The notes beneath the pieces were generated by a model, which saw only the letters and a list, made by a program, of their open reading frames with translations, searched no databases and was not told the DNA's origin. From Gammaproteobacteria bacterium (GTDB lineage: Bacteria; Pseudomonadota; Gammaproteobacteria; DSM-16500), in the NCBI GenBank assembly GCA_021325575.1, contig JAJPGW010000011.1, positions 1 through 64,000 of the forward strand: 64,000 bases of DNA, read 5' to 3'. A program made the position numbers and the translations under genes. Of this stretch, positions 30,180 through 40,021 are shown in pieces (positions within the stretch are counted from its first letter, which is position 1; the number at the start of each line of letters is the position of its first letter).

Positions 30180-32615
30180 TTATGACAGCACTGAACTTAA
30201 ATCGAATGAAAATTCATTTACTTTTATGACTTCACGTTGCAGCAAGGTGAATTCAGATAACGCACGGCCTTCACTGACGGTTAAAATGCCAGCTTGCACG
30301 GCTGTCTGGATTTGTTCATCCAGCGCAACCCGTTTTGGCACTGTACCACTTCGGATCGCATTTTGAAATTTTTTCCAAATAGGTTCGACTTCCATCATGC
30401 GTTCCAGCGCAAGATCCAACCGTTGTAACGGAAACCGATCATCTTCACCGATAAAACAAAACCGTGTTAAACGATCCCGGAAATCAGAAGGCGCCAACAT
30501 CGAGGTCACAATCTGATGATAAAGATGATCGCTGGGTTTAGGATACGATCCGCCAAAGGGGAACACCACCCAGTGCAAGATTTTTCCCAACCACTTCATC
30601 GGAAAATTATTTAACAATTCATCAATCGTGACTTGAATTTGATGCAAGGTCATTTCCATACACCATTTCACATAATTTAAGTCAGAGGCGGGCTGTTTAT
30701 GATCATTAAAATATTTGAGTACCGTCGATGCGAGATACAATTGACTTAAAATATCTCCTAAACGCGCTGAAATGCGTTCCTTGCGTTTTAGATTGCCGCC
30801 TAAAATCATCATGCACATATCGGAAAGTAACGCTAAGGCGGTACTCATACGCGTTAATTGGCGATAATAACGCGCTGTCGGCCCCCTCACAGGCGATAAC
30901 TGCAATCGTCCACCGGTCAATCCAAACCAGAGGCTGCGTACAAAATTACTGACTGCATAACCAATGTGCGATAACAGCGTACGATCGATTTCTTTCAGAT
31001 TGTCTGCACTTTCTGAATCAGAAAGTAAGCCAATTTCTTTTAGGATGTAAGGATGGCAACGGATAGCACCCTGTCCAAAAATAATTAAATTGCGGGTGAG
31101 AATATTGGCGCCTTCAACCGTAATGCTGACCGGTATCGCGACATGTAAATTGGCCAAATAATTGCGAGGGCCCGCCTGAATCGCATGGCCTGCATTGACA
31201 TCCATCGCGTGCGCAACCATTTTGCGCGCCATTTCTGTCATGTGATATTTTGCAATCGCTGAAGCAATAGAAGGTTTGATTTTAAGATCTACCGCCCCTG
31301 CCGTCATCATGCGGCAAGCTTCAGTCATATATGCAAGACCTGCAATATTACCCAATGCTTCTTCGATGCCTTCAAAATTAGCGATCGAAGTATTAAATTG
31401 CCGACGTAATCGCGCATAGGCACCTGTCGTGCGATAGGCGACTTTTCCACAAGCTGTACTTAATGCCGGTAATGAAATAGCGCGACCAATGGAGAGACAC
31501 TCCATTAGCATTCTCCAACCTTGTCCTGCCATCTCTACGCCACCAATAATCGCATCCAGCGGAACAAATACATTCTTGCCGCGAATCGGTCCATTCATAA
31601 ATGCAAGACTCAATGGAAAATGGCGATTGCCAATTTCAACACCGGGCTCTTTGCTTGAAATTAAACAAAGCGTAATACCTAAATCTTCGCCTTTGCACAA
31701 TAAATTTTCCGGATCATACAAACGAAACGCCAATCCCACGACCGTTGCGACCGGTGCGAGCGTAATATAGCGCTTGTCCCAATTCAGACGAATGCCGAGG
31801 ATTTCTTTGCCTTGATACATCTCTTTGCACACGACGCCTGAATCGGTAATAGAGCCTGCATCGCTTCCCGCTTCAGGTGACGTCAAACCAAAACATGGAA
31901 TTTCTTCCCCACGCGCAAGACGCGGCAGATAATATTTTTTTTGCTCTTCGGTACCATAATGCAATAATAATTCACCCGGCCCTAATGAATTCGGCACCAT
32001 CGTGTTAACAGCAGTACTAATGCTTCGAGTTGCAATTTTAACCACAATCGAAGAATGGGCGAGCGCGGAAAATCCACAGCCACCGTATTCTTTCGGAATC
32101 ACTAAACCAAAAAATCGTTCTTTCTTCAGATAGTCCCAGACAGATTGCGGTAGATTGCGTTCATTATTGACAATGTCCCAATCATCCACCATGCCGCAGA
32201 GTGTCTCGACTTGATTGTCTAAATAATGCTGCTCTTCGGCCGTTAATTGTGGCTCAGGGTATGCCAACAAATTTTTCCATTTGGGGCGGCCGCAAAACAT
32301 TTCTTTTTCCCAAAAGACGCTGCCCGCTTCAATGGCTTCACGTTCGGTTTCGCTAATCGGTGGCAATTGTTTACGTAATGTTTTAACCAGCGGTTTAGTA
32401 AAATGTTTGATTCGAAACTGGGTTAAATTGGCAAATCCGGCGACAACTAAATATAACATCCAGGAGAAAAATAAAAGTAACAGAGGGGGTTTGCCAAATA
32501 AAGAAACTGCGAGCAACACAACACCCATGATCAGGGTCCAGACAATGGTTCTCACATTAAAATAAATTAATCCAAACGCAGTCGCGAGCAACACTAAAAC
32601 ATTTAATAATGTCAT
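30180..32615 (-). CDS. fadE: FadE-type acyl-CoA dehydrogenase (copy 1)
   Basis: 811 residues (E. coli FadE 814). Start at ATG 32615, preceded by CAAGGAG at the right distance; the longer frame to 32642 has no such site. Two hydrophobic N-terminal helices (about 1-45 and 50-70) anchor it to the membrane. Acyl-CoA dehydrogenase core from about 110: GLVIPKEYGGCGFSALAHS, CFGLTSPEAGSDAGSITDSG, ITVEGANILTRNLIIFGQGA. FAD-dependent first step of beta-oxidation. First gene of fadE-thiolase-fadJ. A paralogue lies at 35013-37490. Confidence 0.94.
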   Translation of the reverse strand: MTLLNVLVLLATAFGLIYFNVRTIVWTLIMGVVLLAVSLFGKPPLLLLFFSWMLYLVVAGFANLTQFRIKHFTKPLVKTLRKQLPPISETEREAIEAGSVFWEKEMFCGRPKWKNLLAYPEPQLTAEEQHYLDNQVETLCGMVDDWDIVNNERNLPQSVWDYLKKERFFGLVIPKEYGGCGFSALAHSSIVVKIATRSISTAVNTMVPNSLGPGELLLHYGTEEQKKYYLPRLARGEEIPCFGLTSPEAGSDAGSITDSGVVCKEMYQGKEILGIRLNWDKRYITLAPVATVVGLAFRLYDPENLLCKGEDLGITLCLISSKEPGVEIGNRHFPLSLAFMNGPIRGKNVFVPLDAIIGGVEMAGQGWRMLMECLSIGRAISLPALSTACGKVAYRTTGAYARLRRQFNTSIANFEGIEEALGNIAGLAYMTEACRMMTAGAVDLKIKPSIASAIAKYHMTEMARKMVAHAMDVNAGHAIQAGPRNYLANLHVAIPVSITVEGANILTRNLIIFGQGAIRCHPYILKEIGLLSDSESADNLKEIDRTLLSHIGYAVSNFVRSLWFGLTGGRLQLSPVRGPTARYYRQLTRMSTALALLSDMCMMILGGNLKRKERISARLGDILSQLYLASTVLKYFNDHKQPASDLNYVKWCMEMTLHQIQVTIDELLNNFPMKWLGKILHWVVFPFGGSYPKPSDHLYHQIVTSMLAPSDFRDRLTRFCFIGEDDRFPLQRLDLALERMMEVEPIWKKFQNAIRSGTVPKRVALDEQIQTAVQAGILTVSEGRALSEFTLLQREVIKVNEFSFDLSSVLS

Positions 32616-32968
32616 TCTAACTCCTTGTCGTTTTTTTTCCATTTAAAAACGGAAAGAGTATATATCACTTTCTCGAAAGAAAAAGAGTTTCCAAAAAATT
32701 TTTTTAATCGAATGCACGTAACTCCCCGTTCATAAAACAAAATTGAAACTTACCCACAGTTTCTGTGGATAACGTTGTTATTAACCTATAGAAAACCGAG
32801 CTAAAACCTTTTCATTCTTGCATTGTTTCCTAAAGTTCATGAAATGAACACAAGTAAACTCTAATTATTTTTCAATAAGTTACGAATTTAGTTCAGAATG
32901 CTGTCAGTGCAAATTTTAAAAAATTTATTACTTATGTTTAAAAAATAGAATTGTGTATAATTTTTCGT
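32616..32968. other. 353-base gene-free stretch with a paired DnaA-box-like palindrome
   Basis: AT-rich region between fadE copy 1 (transcribed away to the left) and the end of the sulfatase gene. It should hold the fadE promoter; TATACT on the minus strand near 32658-32663 could be a -10 and the dyad CTTTC-TC-GAAAG (32668-32679) lies in its spacer area. Also present: TTACCCACA (32750-32758) facing TGTGGATAA (32764-32772), and inverted repeat GTTCAT/ATGAAC (32835-32840/32844-32849). No ORF of note. Confidence 0.6.
32750..32772. promoter_or_regulatory. Inverted pair of DnaA-box-like 9-mers
   Basis: TGTGGATAA (32764-32772) is the exact complement of the consensus DnaA box TTATCCACA; TTACCCACA (32750-32758) differs from it by one base. 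They face each other across five bases, making a CCACAG-TTT-CTGTGG dyad. Two boxes do not make an origin, and no dnaA, dnaN or gidA is in the window. Confidence 0.5.
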
Positions 32969-35038
32969 TCAAGAGGGACTATTTTCTACACGAGTCACAT
33001 CATCGTGATAGAATTTTTTCAAGGCGGCGAGCATTTTTGTGGCAGGTGATTTTGTTGCAAACGGTGTGCGAAGATCATTAGTCCACTCACCGGAATCGAG
33101 ATTCACCAAAATCGGCATCATTTCGGTTTTATCTTGCGGATATAACGCAAGCACCCAGTCGCCATAAAGATCGGCAAACTGTTTGCTGGAAATAATCATC
33201 TTGACCATGTTCTTTTTCACATTGATGCGCGCGGTCACCGGATCAATTTGAAAATAATCGATGCCTTGGAATAATAATTTTCGGGTTTCAGGATGAATGG
33301 AACGCACGGCCTGTGGCGAAAAATCACTTTCAAAGAAAAAGTGTTGGGCCTCTGGCGCCAAACTCCCCTGCTTCAAAATCGTTTCTTTAAGACTGACACC
33401 ATCTTCTTCTGGACGTTTTTTAATATGTAAAAAATCGAGCAGCGTAGGCTTAATATCTAACAAGGAAACCCGTTCTGTGACCACCGTCGGAAGGTTTTTC
33501 TGCAGCCCAATTGTTTTCATAGCAAACACAATATGATATTGGGTCAATCCTAATACATCCGTCCCATGACCTGCGGATTGATTCACACTTTCGGTATCAA
33601 AACTTTTCGGATAAAAATGCGGAATAAGATGTTTTTTATTATCCAGTCCCGCTATAAAAAGGTCTTTATCCGTCACGCGGTCGCCATCCAATTCAATGGC
33701 TTCACCATGGTCCGATAATAAAATAATAATCGCATGATTTAACAAATTGCCGCGCTTTAATAAAGCCAGAAAATCATTGAATTGCCGATCGACCCGATTG
33801 ACCGCAAATCGATAATTATTGATGGCTTTGTCATCGGCCGGATGACTGCCCCAAAGATAAGGATAATGCGGTAAACAAAAATGCACTGCAAAAAATAATG
33901 GTTTGGTCCGCGATGTCATTAATTCAGGTGTTAAAAAACGCAAGAAACTATTAGGACTGTAAGTATTAAAAACAGGTCGATTGCCAAAACTATGAGGAAA
34001 TAAATATTCACCCAGAGGTGTATTCACCAAAAGATTTGCGATCGGAAAGTCATTCAAATTGCCCAATAAAAAATCATTAAATCCAATCGGCGGTGTTAAC
34101 GTTTTATCAAATCCAAAACTTTCATCAATATTACTGAATCGCGTTTCATCGGTCGCAAAAATGGTTCGGTAGCCCTGTTTTTGCAAAATTTCAGGTAAGG
34201 TATTTTCCCAGCTCGCTTGATCAACCATGGGCAAATTGAAACGAATGCCAGTGTGTTTTGGATATTCACCGGTCAAAATACTCACCCAGGCCGGGAACGT
34301 CCGCGCGAGCGGCGTCATCGCATCTGAAAAAACCGTTGCGTCAGTTAAAAATTGATCCAGGTGCGGTGTTTGTTGTTCTGCCCCAAAAAAACCCAGAAAA
34401 TCAGGCCTCAAGGAATCAATGCCAATAATAATGATATTGGGTTTATCTTGCGTCGATGCATCCAGTACCACTGGCACTGGCCAAAAATGTTTTAGCAAAA
34501 TGAACCCGGCTGTGGACCCTATTAAAATAAAAGTCAGCAACGATTTTTTTATACTAATAGCATACAAGGCAATGAGCGTCGCAAAACAAAGCACAATGAA
34601 AAAAACAACCAGTAAAAAAAAGGCCAATTTGTCCGGCAACACAAATTCAGTCATTCGGGAAAAGCGGGAATTAGGAAAAAAATGCTGATTTGCAAGCAAA
34701 ACCGTCACAACGGCCAAGACCCAAAAAGCCAATCCGAGCTTCACCGTGGTATTAACAGAAAACTGAAATACTTTGCCGACACCGCTTGCAACACTCCAAA
34801 CTGCTAGCGCAAACAATACATGCAGCGAAAGCTGTACACTCAAAAAATACAGGACGCCCGGCAATACTGTCGCGGGAATTTTTAAGTGATCGGCGACCAG
34901 TTTATAGTCGCCTAAATAAATATCACTGCCCTGAATAAACAGGCTAATCTGCAGTAATATAAAAAATCCCGTGAGAATGAATAAATAACCTAATAATCCG
35001 GATTTATTTTCATTAGCTTGTTCGGTGTGACGATGCAT
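32969..35038 (-). CDS. Membrane-bound sulfatase/alkaline phosphatase superfamily protein
   Basis: 689 residues. Five N-terminal membrane helices (between about 15 and 190) then a periplasmic sulfatase-type domain: metal site NIIIIGIDSLRPDFLGFFG, the presumed Thr nucleophile in PLARTFPAWVSILTG, and IILLSDHGEAIE. With Thr in the nucleophile position it is more like LtaS/EptA-type phospho-transferases or phosphatases than cysteine sulfatases, so it may modify lipid or cell-wall phosphoryl groups. It starts 26 bases before the end of fadE copy 2, so translation may be coupled. Confidence 0.82.
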   Translation of the reverse strand: MHRHTEQANENKSGLLGYLFILTGFFILLQISLFIQGSDIYLGDYKLVADHLKIPATVLPGVLYFLSVQLSLHVLFALAVWSVASGVGKVFQFSVNTTVKLGLAFWVLAVVTVLLANQHFFPNSRFSRMTEFVLPDKLAFFLLVVFFIVLCFATLIALYAISIKKSLLTFILIGSTAGFILLKHFWPVPVVLDASTQDKPNIIIIGIDSLRPDFLGFFGAEQQTPHLDQFLTDATVFSDAMTPLARTFPAWVSILTGEYPKHTGIRFNLPMVDQASWENTLPEILQKQGYRTIFATDETRFSNIDESFGFDKTLTPPIGFNDFLLGNLNDFPIANLLVNTPLGEYLFPHSFGNRPVFNTYSPNSFLRFLTPELMTSRTKPLFFAVHFCLPHYPYLWGSHPADDKAINNYRFAVNRVDRQFNDFLALLKRGNLLNHAIIILLSDHGEAIELDGDRVTDKDLFIAGLDNKKHLIPHFYPKSFDTESVNQSAGHGTDVLGLTQYHIVFAMKTIGLQKNLPTVVTERVSLLDIKPTLLDFLHIKKRPEEDGVSLKETILKQGSLAPEAQHFFFESDFSPQAVRSIHPETRKLLFQGIDYFQIDPVTARINVKKNMVKMIISSKQFADLYGDWVLALYPQDKTEMMPILVNLDSGEWTNDLRTPFATKSPATKMLAALKKFYHDDVTRVENSPS

Positions 35039-37490
35039 ATTTATCTTTTTTTGTATTGGTAATCACAACTCGCGCCATCTCTTCGGTTGAAAAATCATCA
35101 ACCGCAATCACTAAGCGGCGCGCCGCTTCGGCATCCAGCACAGTATCCAATTGCTCCTTGGAAATAATTTGGCGAGCATACGCTTCTTTGGCCTGTTCGT
35201 CCATGGAGCTTCCACGAATTGTTTTATCTTGGACCGCTGATCGAATGATTTTTTCGATAGGTTCCGCATCAATCGATTTAATCAGCGCTTTTTCGAGCAA
35301 GGCCATCATGTTATTTGGCACATCGGTCACATAGGCCCCTTCGGACAAGCGATTACGAGCATCGGTCGGCGACAGCAACAATTGCGCGACTTTATGGCCC
35401 AGTTGATCACTGGGTTTGGAAAAATGTTTCCCATAAGGAAAAATCATGACACGCAAGATAGCAGCCACTATTCGGCTAGGGAAATTTTTTAAAATTTCAT
35501 CAAACCGTTCTTGAATTTGATAAAGACAATATTGGGCAGACCAATTCACTAAGGGCAAATCCTCTGCCAGTTTGCCTTGATCATAAAAATGTTTGAGCGT
35601 GGCAGACAATAAATATAAATAACTTAAAATATCGCCTAAACGAGCTGAAACATTTTCACGACGTTTTAACGAACCACCAAAGACCAGAACGGACGCATCC
35701 GCAAGCATTGCAAAGGCGGAACTAAAACGCGTCGCCTGCTGAAAATAACGCATCATCTTCCCACGCGGCGCACGAGCGACTAAACCACTCGTCAAACTTA
35801 AAATAATTGTTCGAACAAAGTTGCTGAACACATAACTCAGATGGCCCATCAGCGCTTTATCAAATTTTTTCACAGCAACCGCGTCATCTTTTTCGCGAGC
35901 TGCTTCATATTCTGAAAAAATATACGGATGGCAACGCATTGCACCCTGTCCAAAAATAATGAGACAGCGCGTTAAAATATTTGCGCCTTCTACTGTAATT
36001 GAGATCGGAATGGATTCATAAAACCGAACTAAATAATTTTTAGGTCCCAAACAAATCCCTTTGCCACCATGAATATCCATCGCATCATTTGCAGCCATAC
36101 GTCCCATTTCGGTGACGTGATATTTCGTAATAGCAGATGCAATCGCCGGTCGCGCGCCTTGATCAATCAAAGCCGCTGTAAAACTGCGTGTTCCATCCAT
36201 AATATAAGAAAGGCCCGCAATTCGTGCTAAGGCATCTTCGATTCCTTCAAACCGTCCAATGGGCACATTAAATTGGCGACGGACTCGTGCATAAGCGCCC
36301 GTTGCATAATCAATGACTTTGACACCACCCATCGCACTGGAAGGCAAGGAAATCGCACGACCGGACGCGAGACATTCCATTAACATGCGCCAGCCCTGCC
36401 CTGCCATCGCGGGGCCACCGATAATCCAATCAAGCGGGATAAAAACATCTTTGCCATGAATAGGACCATTTTGAAAAACAATATTCGCAGGATAATGACG
36501 ACGACCAATGGAAATGCCTGGGGTATTTCGCGGAATCAGTGCACAGGTAATTCCTAACTCTTCGCGCTGTCCTAACAAATGATCAGGATCATACATTTTA
36601 AATGCGAGACCAATCACCGTCGCAACCGGTGCCAGCGTGATATAACGTTTGTTAAAATTTAATCGTAAGCCTAAAACTTTTTTACCCTCATAATCACCCC
36701 AGCACACAATGCCGGTATCGGTCATCGCCCCTGCATCGGAACCCGCTTCCGGTCCTGTTAAAGCAAAACAGGGAATTTCTTCGCCGGTTGCCAATCGCGG
36801 TAAATAATAATTTTTTTGTTCGGTTGTTCCATAATGCAATAATAATTCTGCCGGTCCCAATGAATTGGGTACGGATACCGTCGTCGCAACCGTAGGACTA
36901 CGACCATATAATTTCGTTAAAATTTGGGAATGCGCATAAAAAGAAAAATGTTTACCACCATACTCTTTTGGAATGATGAGCGATAGAAAGCCTTCGTCTT
37001 TAATAAATTCCCAAATTTCCGGCGGCAAATCTGCAAGATTATGCGTAATGTCCCAGTCATCCGTCATTTTGCAAAGTGTTTCAACGGGACCATCGATAAA
37101 AGCCTGCTCTTCTGCGGTCAGTGTGGGTTTTTTAAAATTCAGCAATTTATTCCAGTCGGGATTTCCGCGAAATAAATCTCCTTCCCAGCTGACCGTTCCC
37201 GCTGCCAATGCTTCACGTTCGGTGCGAGACATCGTTGGCATGGATTGACGATAAAATTTTAAAATGGGTTTGGTGATTAGCTTGTAACGCCACGAGGAAA
37301 GATAAAGCGGCAAAAATGCGATAACAAAAATTCCCCAGGAAACAATTAATCCCGTGGGTGATGCCTGACTTAATCGCGAAAAAAGCAATAAAAATACGGC
37401 AACACCGACAGTCCATACTTTTAATGAAGCGCGATTATAACTTAAAACCGTGATCACCGTTAAAAACGCTAACAACCAAATCCATCCCAT
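35013..37490 (-). CDS. fadE: FadE-type acyl-CoA dehydrogenase (copy 2)
   Basis: 825 residues; start at ATG 37490, seven bases after AAGGA (the ATG at 37496 overlaps the site). Same plan as copy 1: N-terminal membrane helices, then FLSLIIPKEYGGKHFSFYAHS, CFALTGPEAGSDAGAMTDTG, GKGICLGPKNYLVRF, ITVEGANILTRCLIIFGQGA. The two copies clearly share long blocks but differ throughout, so the duplication is not recent. Lies between a DUF1189 gene and the sulfatase gene in one likely operon. Confidence 0.93.
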   Translation of the reverse strand: MGWIWLLAFLTVITVLSYNRASLKVWTVGVAVFLLLFSRLSQASPTGLIVSWGIFVIAFLPLYLSSWRYKLITKPILKFYRQSMPTMSRTEREALAAGTVSWEGDLFRGNPDWNKLLNFKKPTLTAEEQAFIDGPVETLCKMTDDWDITHNLADLPPEIWEFIKDEGFLSLIIPKEYGGKHFSFYAHSQILTKLYGRSPTVATTVSVPNSLGPAELLLHYGTTEQKNYYLPRLATGEEIPCFALTGPEAGSDAGAMTDTGIVCWGDYEGKKVLGLRLNFNKRYITLAPVATVIGLAFKMYDPDHLLGQREELGITCALIPRNTPGISIGRRHYPANIVFQNGPIHGKDVFIPLDWIIGGPAMAGQGWRMLMECLASGRAISLPSSAMGGVKVIDYATGAYARVRRQFNVPIGRFEGIEDALARIAGLSYIMDGTRSFTAALIDQGARPAIASAITKYHVTEMGRMAANDAMDIHGGKGICLGPKNYLVRFYESIPISITVEGANILTRCLIIFGQGAMRCHPYIFSEYEAAREKDDAVAVKKFDKALMGHLSYVFSNFVRTIILSLTSGLVARAPRGKMMRYFQQATRFSSAFAMLADASVLVFGGSLKRRENVSARLGDILSYLYLLSATLKHFYDQGKLAEDLPLVNWSAQYCLYQIQERFDEILKNFPSRIVAAILRVMIFPYGKHFSKPSDQLGHKVAQLLLSPTDARNRLSEGAYVTDVPNNMMALLEKALIKSIDAEPIEKIIRSAVQDKTIRGSSMDEQAKEAYARQIISKEQLDTVLDAEAARRLVIAVDDFSTEEMARVVITNTKKDKYASSHRTS

Positions 37491-37507
37491 AACCATTCCT
37501 TATTGAC

Positions 37508-38275
37508 TTAATTTTTATTTGATTTGACCGCAAAAAATAAATAAACCATCGCTAACACAAAGTAAAGCAGCATCTGGAAATGAAAAGCGATATCAAACCA
37601 AGACAACACCGTTCCCAAGATAATCGCAGGTGTGACCGCAATCATCGACAATTTTACGGTTTCACCATAAGTTAAGCGCGCACCCGTCGTCGCAACAAAA
37701 ATAAGACCAAAAACCGCATAGATTAGCGCCTGAATCAATCGATAGATCAAGGAAACCAGTATCATAAAGGGCAAAATTAATACCCAACCCCAACCTACAA
37801 AGTGAATCATTTTGGTTTTAACGACTTCCGGCTTGATGTCCATATTCAAAGTGGTTGGGAACTTAACAATACGAGTATCCGATTTATCGACAAACGTAAG
37901 CGTAGTACTCGTCATCAATAACACCGTTCCTTGGGGCGCACTGCTGATATCTTTATATTGACCACTGGTATCAATGATGGCGAAGACGGTATTTTTATCT
38001 GGATCTTTAATGAAATAAGGTTTTTTTTCTGGCGTACTCGCTATACCGTTAACGATGGTTATCTCTGGCACTTGCGGCGCAATTTGATTGGCGAAACTTT
38101 TAAATGAAGTATTGATCACAGGCTGGATCTTAAACATCATCGCAATCCAACATAATGCAAGCAGGACAAAAAGATAGAAAACAACCCCGATTCCCCAATT
38201 CTTCGCGACATCTCGATACAATCGGCGAGAATAAAAAGACATGTACATTGCTTGAAAACAGCCGTATTCCTTCAT
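37508..38275 (-). CDS. DUF1189 family membrane protein
   Basis: 255 residues starting at ATG 38275, preceded by AGGAGG six bases upstream. The frame stays open upstream into the palindromic repeat, but that part is not coding. N-terminal MKEYGCFQAMYMSFYSRRLYR, a membrane helix (about 30-50), a soluble extracytoplasmic part (about 55-155) and three to four C-terminal helices (ALIYAVFGLIFVATTGARLTYGE) fit DUF1189. Activity unknown. Seventeen bases before fadE copy 2. Confidence 0.87.
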   Translation of the reverse strand: MKEYGCFQAMYMSFYSRRLYRDVAKNWGIGVVFYLFVLLALCWIAMMFKIQPVINTSFKSFANQIAPQVPEITIVNGIASTPEKKPYFIKDPDKNTVFAIIDTSGQYKDISSAPQGTVLLMTSTTLTFVDKSDTRIVKFPTTLNMDIKPEVVKTKMIHFVGWGWVLILPFMILVSLIYRLIQALIYAVFGLIFVATTGARLTYGETVKLSMIAVTPAIILGTVLSWFDIAFHFQMLLYFVLAMVYLFFAVKSNKN

Positions 38276-38306
38276 GTTTTTCCTCCTGATTATGTTGGAT
38301 AACGCT

Positions 38307-38385
38307 GTCATTGCGAAGCATGCTTTTTACGCTGAAGCAATCTTTTAGAGATTGCTTCGCCCTAAAAAGCAGGGCTCGCAATGAC
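38307..38385. repeat. Dispersed palindromic repeat, copy 3
   Basis: 79 bases between hpt and the DUF1189 gene. Left end GTCATTGCGAAG, right end GCTCGCAATGAC, inner hairpin GAAGCAATCTTT / AGAGATTGCTTC, and TGCTTTTTA / TAAAAAGCA arms. Located within a minus-strand gene row, so it may separate two transcripts. Confidence 0.88.
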
Positions 38386-38393
38386 GGGCGAAA

Positions 38394-38954
38394 TTACTCA
38401 TCTTGTTTAGCCACCGCATAAATACCCGGGGCATTACGTAAATATTCTTTGTAATCCAATCCAAACCCGAACACATATCGATTTTCAGCATGCAACCCCG
38501 TGAAATCCGGCTCAAAATTCACACCCGGTTCACGCGTACGCTCTTTGTTCACCATCACGCTGGTATACACTTCTTTTGCACCTGCTTGTTTGCAATAATC
38601 GATAATCGCAGCCAGCGTCAAACCACCATCCATAATATCATCAACGATCACCACTGTGCGATCTTTTAATGATTGCCGCGGTTCAACTAGCCAATGCAAA
38701 TCACCGCCGCGCGTTGAACTTCGATAACGGGTCGCATGAATATAATCCATCTCTAATGGAAAGTTTAAACGTGTGATTAAATGCCCCGCCGGAATGACGC
38801 CGCCAATCATGACACAAATAAATAACGGATTTTTATTCGCGAGTTTTGCCGTAATAGCTTTTGCCATCCGATCCAGCGCTTCATTGATATCATTCATATC
38901 AAAAATACATTCGGCGCGATCTAAAACTTGTTGCATTTCATTGACTGTAACCAT
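38394..38954 (-). CDS. hpt: Hypoxanthine-guanine phosphoribosyltransferase
   Basis: 186 residues. The PRPP-binding loop VVIVDDIMDGGLTLAAI (about 95-111) and the early CVMIGGVIPAGHLITRL fit bacterial Hpt/HGPRT; C-terminal FGFGLDYKEYLRNAPGIYAV matches the purine-binding tail. It salvages hypoxanthine or guanine with PRPP. Its start overlaps the stop of nagZ by one base (TAATG), so the two are translationally linked. Confidence 0.92.
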   Translation of the reverse strand: MVTVNEMQQVLDRAECIFDMNDINEALDRMAKAITAKLANKNPLFICVMIGGVIPAGHLITRLNFPLEMDYIHATRYRSSTRGGDLHWLVEPRQSLKDRTVVIVDDIMDGGLTLAAIIDYCKQAGAKEVYTSVMVNKERTREPGVNFEPDFTGLHAENRYVFGFGLDYKEYLRNAPGIYAVAKQDE

Positions 38955-39913
38955 TATGACTCCCCTTTTTTAAAAATTTGACCTTGCATCTTGTGAAATT
39001 TTTCTTTTGCGATCGTAAACGCCTGCGGCAAATGATCTAGAATTTCCAGCGCGCCCTGCCGATTATTACAAATTAAAACCATATCACACCCTGCATCCAA
39101 CGCCATTTTAGCGCGCGCGCTGTAATCCTCAGATGCGGCCGCACCTTTCATGTTTAAATCGTCACTGAAAATCATGCCAGAAAATTGCAGTTTTTTTCGC
39201 AAAATGGTTTTTAGCCATTTTTCAGAAAAACAAACCGGCTTATCATCAATTTCAGGAAAAAGAATATGCGCAGGCATAATCGCATCCAAATCCTGCTGCA
39301 TTAATTCCATAAAAGGAATGAGATCATTAGCTGCAATCGTATCAAAATCCCGCGGATCGAGCGGTTGACCATAATGCGAATCAACGGTCACTGAGCCATG
39401 GCCTGGAAAATGTTTACCGGTGGTTTTCATGCCAGCGCGATGCATGCCTTTCATAAACGCCCGCGCAAGGGTAATCACAATACGGGGATCCTGATGAAAG
39501 GAACGATCACCCACAACCGAATTTAATTCTTTATTGAGATCTAAAACAGGTGCAAAACTTAAATCAACTCCAACCGACAATAATTCAGACGCCATCAAAT
39601 GCCCAAAATGCTCAGCTTCGGCCATCGCTTTTTGTTGATCGGAAACAAAAACCTTACCCAGCTCGCCCATTGGCGGAATAACACTAAACCCTCGTTTAAA
39701 ACGTTGCACTCGCCCACCTTCCTGATCGACGGTAATTAATTGCGGTTGCCGGCTGTTTTTACGGATTTTTTGACATAAGTCCTTGAGTTGCTGCGGATCT
39801 TCAAAATTTCGGCTAAATAAAATCACGCCGCCGACCAACGGATGTTGCAGCATTTCTGCCTCTTCAGGCAAAAGATCACAACCCAATAAATCCAGAATCA
39901 CAGGTCCCGTCAT
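38954..39913 (-). CDS. nagZ: Beta-N-acetylhexosaminidase
   Basis: 319 residues from ATG 39913, chosen by TAGGAA seven bases upstream; the frame reaches 39949. Family GH3 NagZ motif KHFPGHGSVTVDSHYGQP (about 165-182) with the His-Asp dyad, and catalytic-Asp region FSDDLNMKGA (about 235-244). It cuts GlcNAc from anhydromuropeptides in cytosolic peptidoglycan recycling, and thereby affects AmpC-type beta-lactamase induction where present. Divergent from prmB. Confidence 0.95.
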   Translation of the reverse strand: MTGPVILDLLGCDLLPEEAEMLQHPLVGGVILFSRNFEDPQQLKDLCQKIRKNSRQPQLITVDQEGGRVQRFKRGFSVIPPMGELGKVFVSDQQKAMAEAEHFGHLMASELLSVGVDLSFAPVLDLNKELNSVVGDRSFHQDPRIVITLARAFMKGMHRAGMKTTGKHFPGHGSVTVDSHYGQPLDPRDFDTIAANDLIPFMELMQQDLDAIMPAHILFPEIDDKPVCFSEKWLKTILRKKLQFSGMIFSDDLNMKGAAASEDYSARAKMALDAGCDMVLICNNRQGALEILDHLPQAFTIAKEKFHKMQGQIFKKGES

Positions 39914-40021
39914 ATTCGAGTTCCTAGCTTGAGGTGAGCTAGTATACATAATTCATCTGGCCTTTTTAATCCTGAAATGAGTAAAATGTATCATTCTCAA
40001 GATCTCACAAAGGAACAAAAA

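Noticed and set aside
32616-32968. Chromosome replication origin
   Set aside because: Only two DnaA-like boxes, and no dnaA, dnaN, gidA or rpmH nearby.
32969-35038. Calling the membrane enzyme a true cysteine sulfatase
   Set aside because: The CxPxR motif is absent; the nucleophile position looks like Thr, so only the superfamily is claimed.
38276-38381. Extended DUF1189 start and an overlapping 83-codon frame
   Set aside because: These frames run into the palindromic repeat; AGGAGG before 38275 decides the start.
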